Source: DATEOR01 sp035273885
GTDB taxonomy: Bacteria; Actinomycetota; Thermoleophilia; Gaiellales; Gaiellaceae
Reading direction: 5' to 3'
Length of the DNA: 26,966 nucleotides
Assembly (NCBI GenBank): GCA_035273885.1
Contig: DATEOR010000037.1
Coordinates: forward strand, 1-26,966
How positions within the stretch are numbered: position 1 is the stretch's first letter; every line of letters starts with the position of its first letter. A program made the translations under genes and the position numbers. The notes below the pieces were generated by a model that was given only the letters and a program-made list of their open reading frames with translations, was not told where the DNA came from and did no database searches. This document shows, one piece after another, positions 7,584-15,077 of the stretch.

Positions 7584-8549
7584 TTAGGTCCCAATGCCTT
7601 CAAGACGGGAAAGAAGCGATTTTGCTTCCCGGCTGTAGAGACTTTCGGGCATGGTAGCCGCGGCTCTCTCGAGCTGCGCGCGCGCGTCCTGAAGGTCGCG
7701 GATCCACAGGAGAAGGACGCCGAGGTGGAAGCGGACGAGTGCGGAGTCGGGATTGTCGCGCGCCAGCGGGCCAAGGCGGGAGAACGCGGCAGAGGGGTCG
7801 TCCTTGTCGAAGTGCCCGACTGCCGCGGCGACCTGGGCGTCTAGCCGGTCCGGCGCGAGCTCGAGCGCGTGGTCGAATGCAGCCCGGGCCGACAGGGGCT
7901 TCCCGACCCGCTGCAGGGCGGTGCCGTAGAGGATCCACTCGTCTGCTCCGCCCCTCCGCGCGGCGGCTTCGAGAATGTCCAGTTGCTCCTGGGCCGTCTT
8001 GCCGGTGAGCTCCGCTGGAGGCTCGATCGCCGTGAAGAACGAGGGAAGTCCCGGAGCCATGTCCGGATGCAGCAAGTCTCCGGCCCGCACGGCGGACTGG
8101 GAGTCGGGCTCTACCTCCACCGCCTGTTGCCACTCCACGGTGGCCTCGTCCTGCTTGCCGTCGGCGTAGAGCACGAGACCGAGGTGGAGGTGGACGAGAG
8201 CGGAATCGGGATGGGTTGCCTCGAGCTCCCGCAGCCGCTCGAGCGTCCCGTCCGGCCAGGCCGCGACGGCTGCTCCCACGGCGGCCTCGACCGAGTCCGG
8301 GTGGTCGCGGAGGAGGGCGGCGAACTGGGTGCGCGCAAGCTCGGTCTGACCGCTGTCGTACGCCCGCTCCGCCGCACGAAGGGCCTGGGCCTCCGAGTCG
8401 TCTCCAAGGAGCACGCTGAGCTCGAGAACGGGGGGCTTGCGGTCAGGGCTCGAGTCGCCCCGGCCGATGAGCGCGACTCCCGCCACGACCGCAGCCGCAA
8501 CGAGGGCCAAACCGCCGACGACGAGCCGGATGTGGGTGCGCGGAGACAC
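7584..8549 (-). CDS. Membrane-anchored tetratricopeptide (TPR) protein
   Basis: A 321-residue protein with one N-terminal membrane helix (about residues 9-28, LVVGGLALVAAAVVAGVALI) and an outside or periplasm-like domain built from TPR helices. TPR-type repeats are visible around AERAYDSGQTELARTQFAALL, LVHLHLGLVLYADGKQDEA, WILYGTALQRVGKPLSARAAF and LVRFHLGVLLLWIRDLQDA. Such proteins scaffold other proteins; no partner is indicated. The start is GTG at 8549 with TACGCT ending 6 bases upstream, so it may be leaderless. It lies upstream of sigA on the same strand, but sigA has its own promoter 95 bases downstream of this stop. It is divergent from the cysteine operon across 62 bases. Confidence 0.87.
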   Translation of the reverse strand: MSPRTHIRLVVGGLALVAAAVVAGVALIGRGDSSPDRKPPVLELSVLLGDDSEAQALRAAERAYDSGQTELARTQFAALLRDHPDSVEAAVGAAVAAWPDGTLERLRELEATHPDSALVHLHLGLVLYADGKQDEATVEWQQAVEVEPDSQSAVRAGDLLHPDMAPGLPSFFTAIEPPAELTGKTAQEQLDILEAAARRGGADEWILYGTALQRVGKPLSARAAFDHALELAPDRLDAQVAAAVGHFDKDDPSAAFSRLGPLARDNPDSALVRFHLGVLLLWIRDLQDARAQLERAAATMPESLYSREAKSLLSRLEGIGT

Positions 8550-8555
8550 GCTGCG

Positions 8556-8561
8556 AGCGTA
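8556..8561 (-). promoter_or_regulatory. Candidate -10 element for the TPR protein gene (TACGCT)
   Basis: Minus-strand TACGCT ends 6 bases before the GTG at 8549, placing the transcription start on the start codon. It fits the TAnnnT pattern seen at other starts in the window. Confidence 0.33.
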
Positions 8562-8592
8562 GCCCGCGCGACCTGGGCAGCCCGGGTCAAGT

Positions 8593-8601
8593 TGCTATAT
8601 T
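8593..8601 (+). promoter_or_regulatory. Extended -10 promoter of the cysteine biosynthesis operon
   Basis: TGC followed by TATATT forms an extended -10 (TGnTATATT, 5 of 6 in the hexamer). The hexamer ends 10 bases before ATG 8612, so the leader would be about 4 bases. A weak -35-like TGGGCA sits at 8575-8580. It stands out in an otherwise GC-rich 62-base divergent gap. Confidence 0.58.
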
Positions 8602-8611
8602 TCGTGAAGTT

Positions 8612-9790
8612 ATGCCGACCTACCGCGAGCTGCTCCAGCAGACGAAGTCCGAGATCGACGAGGTCGACGCCTCCGCCGCACAGGAGCTCCTGTCCGAGAA
8701 CTCTGTCGCCGTCGTGGACGTGCGCGAGCGCGACGAATGGGACGAGGGGCACCTCCCCCGGGCGGTGCACGTGCCGCGAGGCAACCTGGAGTCGCGGATC
8801 GAGCGCGCCGTCCCCGACAAGTCGAGCAAGGTGCTCCTCTACTGCGCCGCCGGAAACCGCTCCGCCTTCGCCGCCAAGACTCTGGAGGAGCTCGGCTACG
8901 AGCACGTCGTCTCGCTCGCCGGCGGGTTCACCGACTGGAAGCGAAACGGACTGCCGTACGAGGTTCCGCAGGCGCTCGACGCCGCGAAGCGCCGCCGCTA
9001 CAGCCGCCACCTGCTGATCCCGGAGGTCGGCGAGGAGGGGCAGCTGAGGCTCCTCGAGTCGCGCGTCCTCCTCATCGGCGCGGGCGGGCTCGGCTCACCG
9101 GCGTCGCTCTACCTCGCGGCCGCGGGCGTCGGCACCCTCGGGATCGTCGACGACGACGCGGTCGACGAGACCAACCTTCAGCGCCAGATCGTCCACTCGA
9201 CCGACCGCCTCGGCGAGGCGAAGGCCGACTCGGCCAAGCGGACGATCGAGGCGCTGAACCCGGATGTCACCGTCAAGGTCTTCAAGGAGCGGCTCACCTC
9301 GGAGAACATCGACCGGATCCTCGGCGAGGGCTGGGACGTGATCGTCGACGGAGCGGACAACTTCCCCACGCGCTACCTCCTGAACGACGCCTCGGTGTGG
9401 CACGGCATCCCGGTCGTGCACGGCTCGATCTTCCGCTTCGAGGGCCAGGTGACCGTCTTCAAACCGCACGAGGGCCCGTGCTATCGCTGCCTCTTCCCGC
9501 AGCCGCCCCCTCCCGAGCTCGCACCGAGCTGCGCAGAGGGCGGCGTGCTCGGCGTCCTCCCGGGCGTCGTCGGCTCGCTGCAGGCGAACGAGGCGCTGAA
9601 GCTCGCGCTCGGCATCGGCGACCCGCTGATCGGCCGCCTGCAGATGTTCGACGCGCTCGAGGGCACGTTCACCGAGATCACACTCCGCCGCGATCCGGAC
9701 TGCCCGGTCTGCGGCGAGAACCCGACGATCACGAGCTACATCGACTACGTCGAGTTCTGCCAGGGCGGAAGGACGCACGTAGCCTCGTGA
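8612..9790 (+). CDS. Rhodanese-E1 fusion: sulfur-carrier adenylyltransferase/sulfurtransferase (MoeB/MoeZ-like)
   Basis: A 392-residue E1-like enzyme that should adenylate the C-terminal glycine of a ubiquitin-like sulfur carrier and help thiocarboxylate it. Residues about 15-110 are a rhodanese domain with active-site loop YCAAGNRSA. Residues about 127-385 are a ThiF/MoeB domain with the nucleotide loop LIGAGGLGSPASLYL, the acidic DDDAVDETNLQRQ motif, the Cys-bearing PSCAEGGVLGVLPG crossover loop, and a zinc site from CYRC plus CPVC. In the well-known MoeZ/MOCS3 proteins the rhodanese is C-terminal; here it is N-terminal. Its stop overlaps the CysO-CysM start (GTGA), and CysO is the likely substrate. 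Activity on ThiS or MoaD in addition is possible, as for M. tuberculosis MoeZ. Confidence 0.93.
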   Translation: MPTYRELLQQTKSEIDEVDASAAQELLSENSVAVVDVRERDEWDEGHLPRAVHVPRGNLESRIERAVPDKSSKVLLYCAAGNRSAFAAKTLEELGYEHVVSLAGGFTDWKRNGLPYEVPQALDAAKRRRYSRHLLIPEVGEEGQLRLLESRVLLIGAGGLGSPASLYLAAAGVGTLGIVDDDAVDETNLQRQIVHSTDRLGEAKADSAKRTIEALNPDVTVKVFKERLTSENIDRILGEGWDVIVDGADNFPTRYLLNDASVWHGIPVVHGSIFRFEGQVTVFKPHEGPCYRCLFPQPPPPELAPSCAEGGVLGVLPGVVGSLQANEALKLALGIGDPLIGRLQMFDALEGTFTEITLRRDPDCPVCGENPTITSYIDYVEFCQGGRTHVAS

Positions 9791-10989
9791 CCCGCGTGCG
9801 TATCCCGCCCACGCTCCGCGATTCGGTCGGCGGCGCACGGGAGGTGGACGCCTCTGGCTCCACCGTCCGCGAGCTTCTCGCCGACCTCGCCGCGCGCTTT
9901 CCGGGGCTCGGCAGCCAGGTGTTCGAGAACGGAAACGAGATCGCCCCGTTCGTCAACGTCTACGTCAACAACGAGGACGTCCGCACGCTCGACGGCCTCG
10001 ACACGCCGGTCGGCGACGGCACGTCCGTCATCCTGCTCCCCGCCATGGCGGGCGGCGAGCAGACGCTGACCCCGTCGCTCCTCGAGACCATCGGCCGCAC
10101 TCCGCTCGTCGAGCTCCCACGGTTGAGCCCGGAGGGAGGGGCGCGGCTCTACGCCAAGCTCGAGGGCCAAAACCCGACCGGTTCCATCAAGGACCGGATC
10201 GCGAAGACGATGGTCGAGGCCGCCGAGTCCTCGGGCGAGCTCGAGCCGGGCCGCGAGCTCCTCGAGCCGACGAGCGGCAACACCGGCATCTCCCTCGCGA
10301 TGGTCGCGAAGCTCAAGGGCTACCCCCTGACCTGCGTCCTGCCCGAGAACTCGACGCCCGAGCGTGTCCGCATGCTCGAGCTCTACGGGGCGAAGGTCGT
10401 CCACTCGCCGGGGAGCGAAGGGTCGAACGGCGCAGTGCGGCTCGCGCTCCGCCTCGCCGAGAGCGACTCCCGCTACTTCATGCTCAACCAGTACGCCAAC
10501 GAGGCGAACCCGCGCGCCCACTACGAGGGCACCGGCGCGGAGATCGCCGAGGCGCTTTCCCGTGTCGATGCATTCGTGGCCGGGCTCGGGACCGGCGGGA
10601 CCCTCATGGGCGCCGGCGAGCGATTGCGGGAGTCCTTCCCCGACGTGCTCGTCGCGGCGGCGGAGCCCTTCCAGGGCGACCTGGTCTACGGCCTGCGCTC
10701 GCTCGCCGACGGCTACGTGCCGCCGATCCTCGATGTCTCGCGCCTCGACCGGAAGATCCTCGTCTCCAACGACGAGTCGGTCACCGGCCTGCGCGCGCTG
10801 CTCGACCGCGAAGGAATCTTCGCGGGCGTCTCCTCGGGAGCCGTCGTCCACGTCGCCCGGCGCATCGCCGCCGAGCTCGACGAGGACGCCGTCGTCGTCG
10901 TCGTGCTCGCCGACGCGGGCTGGAAGTACCTCTCCGCCGACTTCTGGACGGAGGGCGCGCGAACGATGGAAGACCATCTCTGGTGGTAG
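9787..10989 (+). CDS. CysO-CysM fusion: sulfur carrier protein joined to O-phosphoserine sulfhydrylase
   Basis: One 400-residue ORF. Residues 1-90 are a MoaD/ThiS-like beta-grasp carrier (TRVRIPPTLRDSVGG to VILLPAMAGG) with the diglycine at 89-90. From residue 91 a fold type II PLP enzyme follows at once (SLLETIGRTPLVELPRL). It has the PLP Lys135 in NPTGSIKDR, LEPTSGNTGISLA, and the phosphate loop GLGTGGTLMGAG. CysM features include ADAGWKYLS and a C-terminal MEDHLWW, the tail that in M. tuberculosis CysM covers the active site. The known reaction joins CysO thiocarboxylate with the aminoacrylate made from O-phosphoserine, giving CysO-cysteine. GTG 9787 overlaps the E1 stop. There is no stop at the junction, and the only internal start is ATG 10045 (residue 87), before the diglycine. 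A carrier with a blocked C-terminus cannot be charged, so cleavage after Gly90 is expected. In M. tuberculosis the two are separate genes. Confidence 0.93.
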   Translation: MTRVRIPPTLRDSVGGAREVDASGSTVRELLADLAARFPGLGSQVFENGNEIAPFVNVYVNNEDVRTLDGLDTPVGDGTSVILLPAMAGGEQTLTPSLLETIGRTPLVELPRLSPEGGARLYAKLEGQNPTGSIKDRIAKTMVEAAESSGELEPGRELLEPTSGNTGISLAMVAKLKGYPLTCVLPENSTPERVRMLELYGAKVVHSPGSEGSNGAVRLALRLAESDSRYFMLNQYANEANPRAHYEGTGAEIAEALSRVDAFVAGLGTGGTLMGAGERLRESFPDVLVAAAEPFQGDLVYGLRSLADGYVPPILDVSRLDRKILVSNDESVTGLRALLDREGIFAGVSSGAVVHVARRIAAELDEDAVVVVVLADAGWKYLSADFWTEGARTMEDHLWW

Positions 10990-11354
10990 TCCCGCCCGCG
11001 GTGCGCTCCGCGCTCGTGGAGCACTCCGAGGCTGAAAGTCCGAACGAGGCGTGCGGCGTCGTCGTCTTCAAGGACGGCGAGGCCGAGCGCTACATCCCGG
11101 GCACGAACCTCTCCGAGAGCCCGTACCGCTACGAGCTGCAGGTGCCTCCGGACACGTGGTTCCTGGAGGACGAGGGCTACGAGCTCGCTGTCTTCCATTC
11201 CCACGTTTCGAGCCCGCCGCGCCCGTCGCGCACGGACGTCGAGAACATCGGGCTCTGGGAGGGCAAGCCCTACCTCATCCTCTCGCTCAGAACCGGCGAG
11301 CTCGCCGGCTGGCGGATCGCCGACGGCCGGATCGAGCCGGAAGAGGTCTCCTAG
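10983..11354 (+). CDS. mec: JAMM/MPN+ metallopeptidase, [CysO]-cysteine peptidase (Mec)
   Basis: A 123-residue zinc peptidase of the Mov34/MPN/PAD-1 family. The JAMM signature is complete: Glu22 (PNEACGVVV), then HSH at 72-74, seven residues, Ser82 and Asp85 (HSHVSSPPRPSRTDV). In M. tuberculosis, Mec releases cysteine from CysO-cysteine and regenerates CysO. Here it overlaps the CysO-CysM stop by 7 bases (GTG 10983; GTG 11001 is an alternative start), so it belongs to the same operon. It might also cut the CysO-CysM fusion after the diglycine, since JAMM enzymes cleave bonds following a beta-grasp Gly-Gly; this second role is inference. Its stop overlaps the convergent cupredoxin stop by 4 bases. 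Confidence 0.93.
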   Translation: MVVPPAVRSALVEHSEAESPNEACGVVVFKDGEAERYIPGTNLSESPYRYELQVPPDTWFLEDEGYELAVFHSHVSSPPRPSRTDVENIGLWEGKPYLILSLRTGELAGWRIADGRIEPEEVS

Positions 11355-11701
11355 GAGACGTTGAAGCTGCCGCGCATCGTCTTCGGATGCGCGTCGCAGC
11401 GGAACTTGTAGGTGCCGACCTGCAGTGTCACCGTCCAGGTGCGGCTGCCGACGAAGTCGATGCCGGTCTTCTTGCTCACGCCCGGCCCGAGCAGGTGGAA
11501 GTTGTGGAACGAGCTCTGGTCCGAGATGACGAACTTGCGCGAGCCGGGACTCGCGTGCGTGACGTTGGCGCCGCTCGCCTTCTTCAGCGTGATGGTCGAA
11601 GGCGCTGCGACCGTGCCGTAGAACGGCCGGGCAGCGGCAACGGCGGGAACCGCGAGCGCACCGGCGAGCACGAGGCTGAAGACGAGAGGGCGGCCTGCCA
11701 T
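11351..11701 (-). CDS. Secreted cupredoxin-like protein
   Basis: A 116-residue exported protein. The signal peptide covers about residues 1-24 (VFSLVLAGALAVPAVAAA). The mature part has the type-1 copper pattern: His66 or His69 in SSFHNFHLLGPG, then Cys102, His105 and Met109 in YKFRCDAHPKTM. It should bind one copper ion and transfer electrons outside the membrane. There is no lipobox, unlike the other cupredoxin at 2579-3064. The frame stays open upstream to 12037, but ATG 11701 starts the signal peptide. It is divergent from the next secreted protein across 82 bases and converges on mec with a 4-base overlap. No link to cysteine synthesis is implied. Confidence 0.85.
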   Translation of the reverse strand: MAGRPLVFSLVLAGALAVPAVAAARPFYGTVAAPSTITLKKASGANVTHASPGSRKFVISDQSSFHNFHLLGPGVSKKTGIDFVGSRTWTVTLQVGTYKFRCDAHPKTMRGSFNVS

Positions 11702-11783
11702 TTCGAAGGCCCTTACGTCGAGAAGCGTGGATCGGATTTCCAGGCGAGGGATTGATCGCTCGGCGGGGTCGGCCGAGAACGAG

Positions 11784-12704
11784 ATGGTGCGATTCCTCGC
11801 CGCTTTCGCCGCAGTCCTCGTCTTCGCCCCGCCCGCGGCGGCGGCTCCCGTGCCGCTGCCGGACGCGCCGGGCTGCCCGCTCTTTCCCGAGACGAATGTC
11901 TGGAACAAGCCGGTCGGCAAGCTGCCGCTGCGCTCGCACTCGAAGAAAATCGTCGGTGCGATCGGCGCCCGGCTGCCCGTCCACGCCGACTTCGGCTCGG
12001 GGCTCTGGGAGGGGGCGCCGATCGGGATCCCGATCACGGTGGTCGACTCCTCCCAGCCGACCTCAGCCGTCGATTTCCAGTACGACGACGAGAGCGACGC
12101 CGGCCCGTACCCGATTCCGGATGGCGTGGAGATCGAGGGCGGCTACGGCTCGGACGGCGACCGCCACGCGATCGTCGTCGACTCGGACACCTGCACGCTC
12201 TACGAGCTTTTCGCCCTCTACCCGACGCCGTGGAGCGCGGGCTCGGGCGCGATCTGGAGCCTGACCTCGAACGTGCTTCGGCCGCGCGGCTGGACGTCTG
12301 CGGACGCAGCCGGCCTCCCGATCCTTCCCGGCCTCGTCCGCTTCGAGGAGGTCCAGGCCGGGCACATCGACCACGCCATCCGCTTCACTGTCAGCCGCTC
12401 CAAGCGCGGCTACGTGTACCCGGCGCGCCACTTCGCCTCGAGCCTGACGAGCACGTCGCTGCCCCCGATGGGCCTCCGCCTGCGGCTCCGCGCGGGGTAT
12501 CCGGTGTCCGGCTTCCCGTACCAGGCGCGCGTCGTCCTCAAGGCGCTGAAACGCTACGGGATGATCGTCGCCGACAACGGGACGAGCTGGTACCTCACGG
12601 GCGCCCCTGACGAGGGCTGGGACAACGACCAGCTGCACACGCTCGGCAAGGTCAAGGGGTCGGACTTCCGGGTCGTCGACACGCGCAACCTGAAAAACGG
12701 CTGA
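11784..12704 (+). CDS. Secreted protein of unknown family
   Basis: A 306-residue protein with a clear signal peptide (MVRFLAAFAAVLVFAPPAAAA). The mature sequence starts near residue 21 with PGCPLFPETNVWNKPVGKLP. It is rich in aromatic and Gly residues, with segments such as AIGARLPVHADFGSG, GYGSDGDRHAIVVDSDTCTL, HAIRFTVSRSKRGYVYPARH and YGMIVADNGTSWYLTGAPD. The alternating strand pattern suggests an all-beta or jelly-roll-like fold. I recognise no catalytic motif and do not assign a function; a carbohydrate- or wall-related role is only a guess from export and composition. ATG 11784 is chosen because it starts the signal peptide; the frame is open 19 codons further upstream. It converges on the Gfo/Idh/MocA gene with a hairpin between. 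Confidence 0.83.
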   Translation: MVRFLAAFAAVLVFAPPAAAAPVPLPDAPGCPLFPETNVWNKPVGKLPLRSHSKKIVGAIGARLPVHADFGSGLWEGAPIGIPITVVDSSQPTSAVDFQYDDESDAGPYPIPDGVEIEGGYGSDGDRHAIVVDSDTCTLYELFALYPTPWSAGSGAIWSLTSNVLRPRGWTSADAAGLPILPGLVRFEEVQAGHIDHAIRFTVSRSKRGYVYPARHFASSLTSTSLPPMGLRLRLRAGYPVSGFPYQARVVLKALKRYGMIVADNGTSWYLTGAPDEGWDNDQLHTLGKVKGSDFRVVDTRNLKNG

Positions 12705-12724
12705 CAGCGCCCTCTGTGCGCCAG

Positions 12725-12744
12725 CCGTCACGTCAGCGTGACGG
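12725..12744. terminator. Inverted repeat between convergent genes, possible bidirectional terminator
   Basis: CCGTCACG and CGTGACGG form a perfect 8-base stem with a TCAG loop. It sits in the convergent junction and covers the stop of the minus-strand oxidoreductase. There is no T-run on either side, so it is not a classic intrinsic terminator, though U-less hairpins are proposed in GC-rich Actinobacteria. Confidence 0.4.
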
Positions 12745-13708
12745 GGGTCCCCCTGTCGGCCGAGTCGTAGAGCGCCTCGAGGGCCCGAGCCTGGCCGACC
12801 GCGTCCTCGCGGCCGAGCAGCGGCTCGGCGTCGCCGCTGATCGCGGCACACATGTTCTCGAGCTCGAGCCGGTACGGGTCGGCCGGCGGAAGAGCGATCT
12901 CCTCCCGGCTTTCGCCGCGCCGCAGATGGAGGACGAGGCGCTGGGCGAGCCAGGGGTCGGGGATGACCAGCGAGCCCTCCGTCCCCACCGCTTCGAGCCC
13001 GTCGCGGCGCGGCAGATACATCCCGGCGTCGATCTCGGCGAGCACGCCGCGCGGGAAGCGGAGGACGCCGGTGAAGAGAGTGTCCACGCCTGAGTCCCCG
13101 ATCACCTGCTCGCCATAGACGCGCTCCGGCTCGCCAGCGAGGAGGCGCGCGGCGCTCACGCAGTAGGCGCCGACATCCATGAGCGCGCCGCCCCCGAGCG
13201 CGGGGTCGAGCCGGATGTTGCGGCGGCCTTCGAGCGGGAAGCTGAAGGTCGCCCGCAGGAGCTGAAGCTCGCCGATCACTCCTCCCTCGACGAGCTGCGC
13301 GAGCTTGGCCGTTTGCGGGCTGTGCCGCCACATGAAGGCTTCCATGAGGATGAGCCCGGCGCGCTCGGCGGCGTCGAAGGCCTCCTCCGCTTGCTCCGGG
13401 CTCCGCGTCAGCGGCTTCTCGCAGAGGACGTGCTTGCCCGCCGCGAGCGCCCGCACCGACCATTCCACATGGAGGGAGTTCGGCAGTGCGATGTAGACGG
13501 CGTCGACCTCGGGATCCTCGAGGAGCGCTTCGTAGCTCCCGTGCGAGCGGGCGATGCCATGCTCGACGGCGTAGGCCTCGGCCCGGTCCGCCTCCCGGCT
13601 CGCGACCGCCACGATCTCCGCCCGATCCGACTTCTCCGCTGCCGCGAGGATGCGCCGGTTGATCCTCGCCGTCGAAAGGAACCCCCAGCGAACCTTGGCG
13701 CGCGTCAC
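12728..13708 (-). CDS. Gfo/Idh/MocA family NAD(P)-dependent oxidoreductase
   Basis: A 326-residue cytosolic dehydrogenase for a sugar, inositol or similar polyol. The N-terminal Rossmann half begins at VRWGFLSTARINRRIL (a glycine-poor variant of the nucleotide loop) and contains VDAVYIALPNSLHVEW and the EKP motif in GKHVLCEKPLTRSPEQ with the catalytic Lys. The C-terminal alpha/beta half includes LIGELQLLRATFSF-like strands and GGGALMDVGAYCVSAARLL, where a His often found in GGG.l.D.G.H is replaced by Tyr. The frame extends upstream to 13774, but GTG 13708 overlaps the previous stop (GTGA) and starts the fold. It is the last gene of the six-gene minus-strand chain. The substrate cannot be assigned. 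Confidence 0.92.
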   Translation of the reverse strand: MTRAKVRWGFLSTARINRRILAAAEKSDRAEIVAVASREADRAEAYAVEHGIARSHGSYEALLEDPEVDAVYIALPNSLHVEWSVRALAAGKHVLCEKPLTRSPEQAEEAFDAAERAGLILMEAFMWRHSPQTAKLAQLVEGGVIGELQLLRATFSFPLEGRRNIRLDPALGGGALMDVGAYCVSAARLLAGEPERVYGEQVIGDSGVDTLFTGVLRFPRGVLAEIDAGMYLPRRDGLEAVGTEGSLVIPDPWLAQRLVLHLRRGESREEIALPPADPYRLELENMCAAISGDAEPLLGREDAVGQARALEALYDSADRGTPVTLT

Positions 13709-13983
13709 TCGCCCTGCCTCTGGCTCGGCGGCGGGCAGAAGTGCTCGTAGGCCGGCGTGCAGATCTGCTCCCACGTCATGGCTCCGTCGCGGATGACCGT
13801 GTCGTTCAAGAGCTGGACGTCGTTCGTGATCTCCACCGGATCGGAAACGATCGCGGGAACGCGGTGCTGTCCGATGAGGACGGAGCCCTGCAGGTCGGGG
13901 ACGACTCCGCGGCCGATCGCAGCTGCGAAGAGCGCGGCCGCGCGGGCCTCGGCGGCCGCCAGGAGGAGCCGACGGTCGCTCAC
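13705..13983 (-). CDS. Hypothetical protein, 92 residues, within operon
   Basis: A small protein coupled on both sides by GTGA overlaps: its GTG at 13983 overlaps the M20 stop, and its stop overlaps the oxidoreductase start. This shows it is translated. Residues 1-28 form an Ala-rich helix (RRLLLAAAEARAAALFAA); the rest includes GSVLIGQHRVPAIVSDPVEI and ends with TWEQICTPAYEHFCPPP containing two Cys. The N-terminal helix recalls the start of M24-type metallopeptidases, but the catalytic part is absent, so this may be a remnant or a chance likeness. No function is assigned. Confidence 0.7.
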   Translation of the reverse strand: MSDRRLLLAAAEARAAALFAAAIGRGVVPDLQGSVLIGQHRVPAIVSDPVEITNDVQLLNDTVIRDGAMTWEQICTPAYEHFCPPPSQRQGE

Positions 13984-15077
13984 GCGCAAAGCTCCTTCGC
14001 GACGGCGACGTAGACGTCCTTGCAGCGCTCGAGGCCCGCGAGGTCGACCCACTCGACCTCGGCGTGCGCTCCCTCTCCCCCGGGGCCGAAGACCACCGTG
14101 GGGATTCCGGCCGCCGCGAACACCGCCGAGTCGGCCCAGAACGGAACGCCCGCGACCTCCGGATCGCCGGCGTGGCGGAGCACCGATTCCACGAGCGGCT
14201 CGTCTAGTCCGACCTCGAACGGCTCACGGACGAACGTCGTGCGTACGTCCGCGCCGGCCGCGATCTCCCGCACCTGGCTTTCGACGAGCTCGGCCGTTTC
14301 GCCGGGAACCGTTCGCCGCTCAAGGCTGAGCACGCAGCTCTCGGGATAGGTCGAGAGCTCGGCTCCGCCCGTGATCAGGGACGCATGCACCGAGCCGCTG
14401 CCGAGGAGCGGATGTGAGGCGCTGCCGAGGAGGGACTCCGCCAGCCGGCCGAGACCGGTGAGAACCTCGCCCATGCCGACGATCGCGTCCTCGCCGAGGT
14501 CGGGGCGCGAGCCGTGCGCGGCGCGGCCCTTCGTCTCGACCTCCATCCACACGAACCCCTTGTGGGCGACCACGAGCTGGAGCCCGGTCGGCTCCGCGAC
14601 GATCGCCGCGTCGGCCGTGTAACGGCTGGCAGCCGCCTCGGCTCCGATGGAGTAGACCTCCTCGTCGACGACCGCAACGATGAGCACGTCGCCGCGCAGA
14701 TCCGCCCGGGCCGCCTTGGCGCCGGCGACCATGATCGCAGCGAGGCTCCCCTTCATGTCATACGCCCCCCGGCCGTAGAGCTTCCCGTCCTCGACACGCG
14801 GCTCCAGGGGCGACTCCATGCCGTCGTAGCCGACGGTGTCCATGTGCGCGTTCAGGAGGAGCGTGGAGCCGCCCCCACTGCCGCGAGCCCGGCCGACGAC
14901 ATTCGGCCGGCCGGGCGCCACCTCGTCCACCTCGACCTCGAGCCCTGCATCGGCGAGCCACTCCGCGACGAAGCGCGCCAGCTCGCCCTCCCCCGCCCCG
15001 CCCGGGACGAGGTCGGGATTGACGGAGTCGATCCGGACGAGCTCGGCGGCGAGCTCAGTAAGGCTCGACGAACTCAA
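13980..15077 (-). CDS. M20 family deacylase/peptidase (ArgE/DapE-like)
   Basis: A 365-residue zinc hydrolase of the ArgE/DapE/ACY1 group that removes an acyl or amino-acid group from an amide substrate. Motifs in order: LLLNAHMDTVGYDG with the first metal His, GRGAYDMKGSLAA with the bridging Asp, AVVDEEVYSIGAE with the catalytic Glu pair, AAIVAEPTGL with a metal Glu, the lid from AHKGFVWMEVETKGRAAHG, and the final His in GEGAHAEVEWV. All ligands are present. The only sensible start is TTG 15077, overlapping the VOC gene's end by 23 bases; no ATG or GTG lies near the N-terminal helix LTELAAELVRIDSVNP. The enzyme is a different branch from the M20 dipeptidase at 5024-6346. Whether it makes arginine, lysine or degrades something else is open. 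Confidence 0.9.
   Translation of the reverse strand: MSSSSLTELAAELVRIDSVNPDLVPGGAGEGELARFVAEWLADAGLEVEVDEVAPGRPNVVGRARGSGGGSTLLLNAHMDTVGYDGMESPLEPRVEDGKLYGRGAYDMKGSLAAIMVAGAKAARADLRGDVLIVAVVDEEVYSIGAEAAASRYTADAAIVAEPTGLQLVVAHKGFVWMEVETKGRAAHGSRPDLGEDAIVGMGEVLTGLGRLAESLLGSASHPLLGSGSVHASLITGGAELSTYPESCVLSLERRTVPGETAELVESQVREIAAGADVRTTFVREPFEVGLDEPLVESVLRHAGDPEVAGVPFWADSAVFAAAGIPTVVFGPGGEGAHAEVEWVDLAGLERCKDVYVAVAKELCA

Noticed and set aside
7600..7630. Imperfect GC-rich inverted repeat near the end of the TPR gene, as a terminator
   Set aside because: The stem has a mismatched bulge, lies inside the coding region, and has no T-run on the transcribed side.
10045..10069. Sequencing indel as the cause of the CysO-CysM fusion
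   Set aside because: A one-base change would bring TGA 10067 into frame but leave extra residues after the diglycine, and no separate CysM start follows; both halves are intact in one frame.
9745..10977. 410-codon minus-strand frame opposite the CysO-CysM fusion
   Set aside because: No domain is recognisable; all conserved motifs are on the plus strand.
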